A DNA stretch of 16,546 nt, taken from NCBI GenBank assembly GCA_021841795.1, contig JAKCDN010000016.1, positions 1 through 16,546 of the forward strand, in the 5' to 3' direction. Within the stretch, counting starts at the first letter, position 1. Every line of letters starts with the position of its first letter. Position numbers and translations under genes: made by a program. The notes under the pieces were generated by a model. The model saw nothing but the letters and a program-made list of their open reading frames with translations. It did no database searches and was not told the DNA's origin. This DNA is from Acidobacteriota bacterium. Lineage in GTDB: Bacteria > Acidobacteriota > Terriglobia > Terriglobales > Acidobacteriaceae. Shown here one piece after another: positions 15,220 to 16,546 of this stretch.

Positions 15220-16546
15220 TTGGCCTCCTTGGGCGCGTCAGCGCCGGGGATGGGCAGGATGGGCGGTCGCGCCGTGCCTTGCGCTTCGCGCTGGGTTTCG
15301 AGCTCGCTGAGCAGCATGGCGGGAGCGACGGCGCTGACCGAGATGGACCCGGACTCGGCGCCGCAGACACCGTCGAAGACCTCGCTTTTGTCGCCGGTGA
15401 CGAGGATTCTCTTCATCGCGGCCAGGGGCGTGCCGACGATGCTGACGCCGCGCACCAGCTCGTCGGGCCGGCCATCGACGTAGACGCGCCAGACGACAAG
15501 CGGAATCACCTGAAAGGCCTGGGGCGAGCTGCGCTGAGTCACGGCAAACCCCGAGGAGATGTCTTCAAAGTAGAGGCCGTAGGGTTTGCCCTGGCGCCGG
15601 GCCTCGGCGATCAACATCCGGCGCAGCTTGTCATCGGAGACGGCTTTGGTTGAACTGACGATCAGGTTGCCCTGGCGTCCGGTGGGCATGTAGCCGGCCT
15701 GGGCGCGGCCGTGGCCGTTGGACGCGCCGAAGCTGGCGATGGGCAGGCGCGACATGAGGAAGTTCTTGAGGACACCGTCCTGAATCAGGTTGACGCGTTC
15801 GGCTTTTTCACCTTCACTGTCGTACTCGTAGTGGCCGGCGAGGGCGATGCCGTTGAAGGTGGAGAGCGTGGGATCGTCGGCCACGGAGAGAAAGCCGGGA
15901 AGGATCTGCTTGCCGACATCCCTGGTGAAGGTCTGGCCCTCCTCGTCGCCGCGCTGGCGCTGGCCTTCGAGGCGATGGCCGAGAACTTCATGAAAGAAGA
16001 CGGCGGCGGCGCGGCCGGAGAGCAGCGCGGGGCCGTCGAAGGGAACGGCGACGGGGGCCTTGCGGAGGGCCTCAAGACGCTCACCGATCCCGCGCACGGC
16101 GGCTTCCAGCTCGGCCTGCGAGGGAAGCCCGGCGGCGGTATCGGCCTGGAAGGTGCGCACGAGGAAGAGATCCATGCCGTCTTCAGCGCGGGTGGTGGCC
16201 ACGATGACGAGGCCCGCGGTAACGCTGGGCGTGACGATCTTTGCGCCTTCAGAGGAGACGAAGTAGCGCGTGGAGTTTTGCGCGGCGAGGCCCACCTCAT
16301 TCTCATAAACATCGGGAAACTGGCGGAAGACGCGGGAGAGAGCGCGCACGCGCTCCTGCCACTGCGCCCGGTCGACGACCAGCGGCGGAGCGGGCGCTTC
16401 AAGATGAACGGCGGGGGTTTCCGCACTGAAGTCGGGAGAATTGTCCTCCTCCCGGGCGCGAACCTCAGCTTCGGTTTGAACGCGCAGGTAGTTATCGAGC
16501 GCATTGCCGTAGTCCCTGTTGGTGGCAAACCAGAGGGCGCGCTCGA
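15216..16546 (-). CDS. TldD-like metalloprotease, 5' end outside window
   Basis: About 442 codons are present, and the reading frame stays open to the window edge without a start codon I would choose; the GTG at 16349 lies inside conserved sequence. The zinc site of TldD is complete: FFHEVLGHRLEG (HExxxH, first His codon at 15992-15990) and a Cys in FDGVCGAESG (codon at 15366-15364). Other family motifs are SNGHGRAQAGYMPTGR, GLYFEDISSGF and SVSAVAPAML. It should be the catalytic subunit of a TldD/TldE pair with the gene that starts in its stop codon. Its own N-terminus, and therefore any signal peptide, is not visible; export is inferred from the partner. The substrate is unknown. Confidence 0.9.
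   Translation of the reverse strand, partial: ERALWFATNRDYGNALDNYLRVQTEAEVRAREEDNSPDFSAETPAVHLEAPAPPLVVDRAQWQERVRALSRVFRQFPDVYENEVGLAAQNSTRYFVSSEGAKIVTPSVTAGLVIVATTRAEDGMDLFLVRTFQADTAAGLPSQAELEAAVRGIGERLEALRKAPVAVPFDGPALLSGRAAAVFFHEVLGHRLEGQRQRGDEEGQTFTRDVGKQILPGFLSVADDPTLSTFNGIALAGHYEYDSEGEKAERVNLIQDGVLKNFLMSRLPIASFGASNGHGRAQAGYMPTGRQGNLIVSSTKAVSDDKLRRMLIAEARRQGKPYGLYFEDISSGFAVTQRSSPQAFQVIPLVVWRVYVDGRPDELVRGVSIVGTPLAAMKRILVTGDKSEVFDGVCGAESGSISVSAVAPAMLLSELETQREAQGTARPPILPIPGADAPKEAK

Overview
The window is a 16.5 kb, GC-rich, densely coded bacterial chromosome segment. Gene content and protein style suggest an acidobacterium: a DUF4382 lipoprotein, an anti-sigma factor fused to HEAT repeats, an apparently exported TldD/TldE-like pair, and many short signal-peptide proteins ending in Ala-x-Ala-Gln. 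This assignment is inference, because no rRNA is present. I see no phage, transposase, CRISPR array, tRNA or rRNA. Most genes are housekeeping or envelope genes.

Layout, left to right. The 3' part of der (ribosome-assembly GTPase) runs on the plus strand and converges with a minus-strand pair, rlmB followed by an exported M1-like protein whose HExxH motif has lost its glutamate. Next comes a minus-strand envelope-stress-like module (7093 down to 4127): an ECF sigma factor, a membrane anti-sigma factor with a zinc-binding N-terminus and HEAT repeats, and an exported protein with two PDZ domains and no protease domain. Hairpins with or without T-tracts sit in both gaps of this module. Divergent from it, on the plus strand, are an RNase H gene and, after a 350-base gap, a DUF4382 lipoprotein closed by a perfect 13-bp hairpin.

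A 410-base convergent gap with several stem-loops separates the lipoprotein from a long minus-strand series that fills the rest of the window. In order of transcription it is: a TldD-like metalloprotease (5' end outside the window), a TldE-like partner starting in a 4-base overlap, a 4'-phosphopantetheinyl transferase, a Mn-type superoxide dismutase, and glucose-6-phosphate dehydrogenase. The superoxide dismutase and zwf genes are separated by a long bulged hairpin.

Functional themes are ribosome maturation (der, rlmB), envelope surveillance (sigma/anti-sigma/PDZ), oxidative-stress metabolism (sodA with zwf for NADPH), and a probably extracytoplasmic TldD/TldE system. The last, the HEAT-type anti-sigma module and the structured intergenic regions are the best candidates for new biology.
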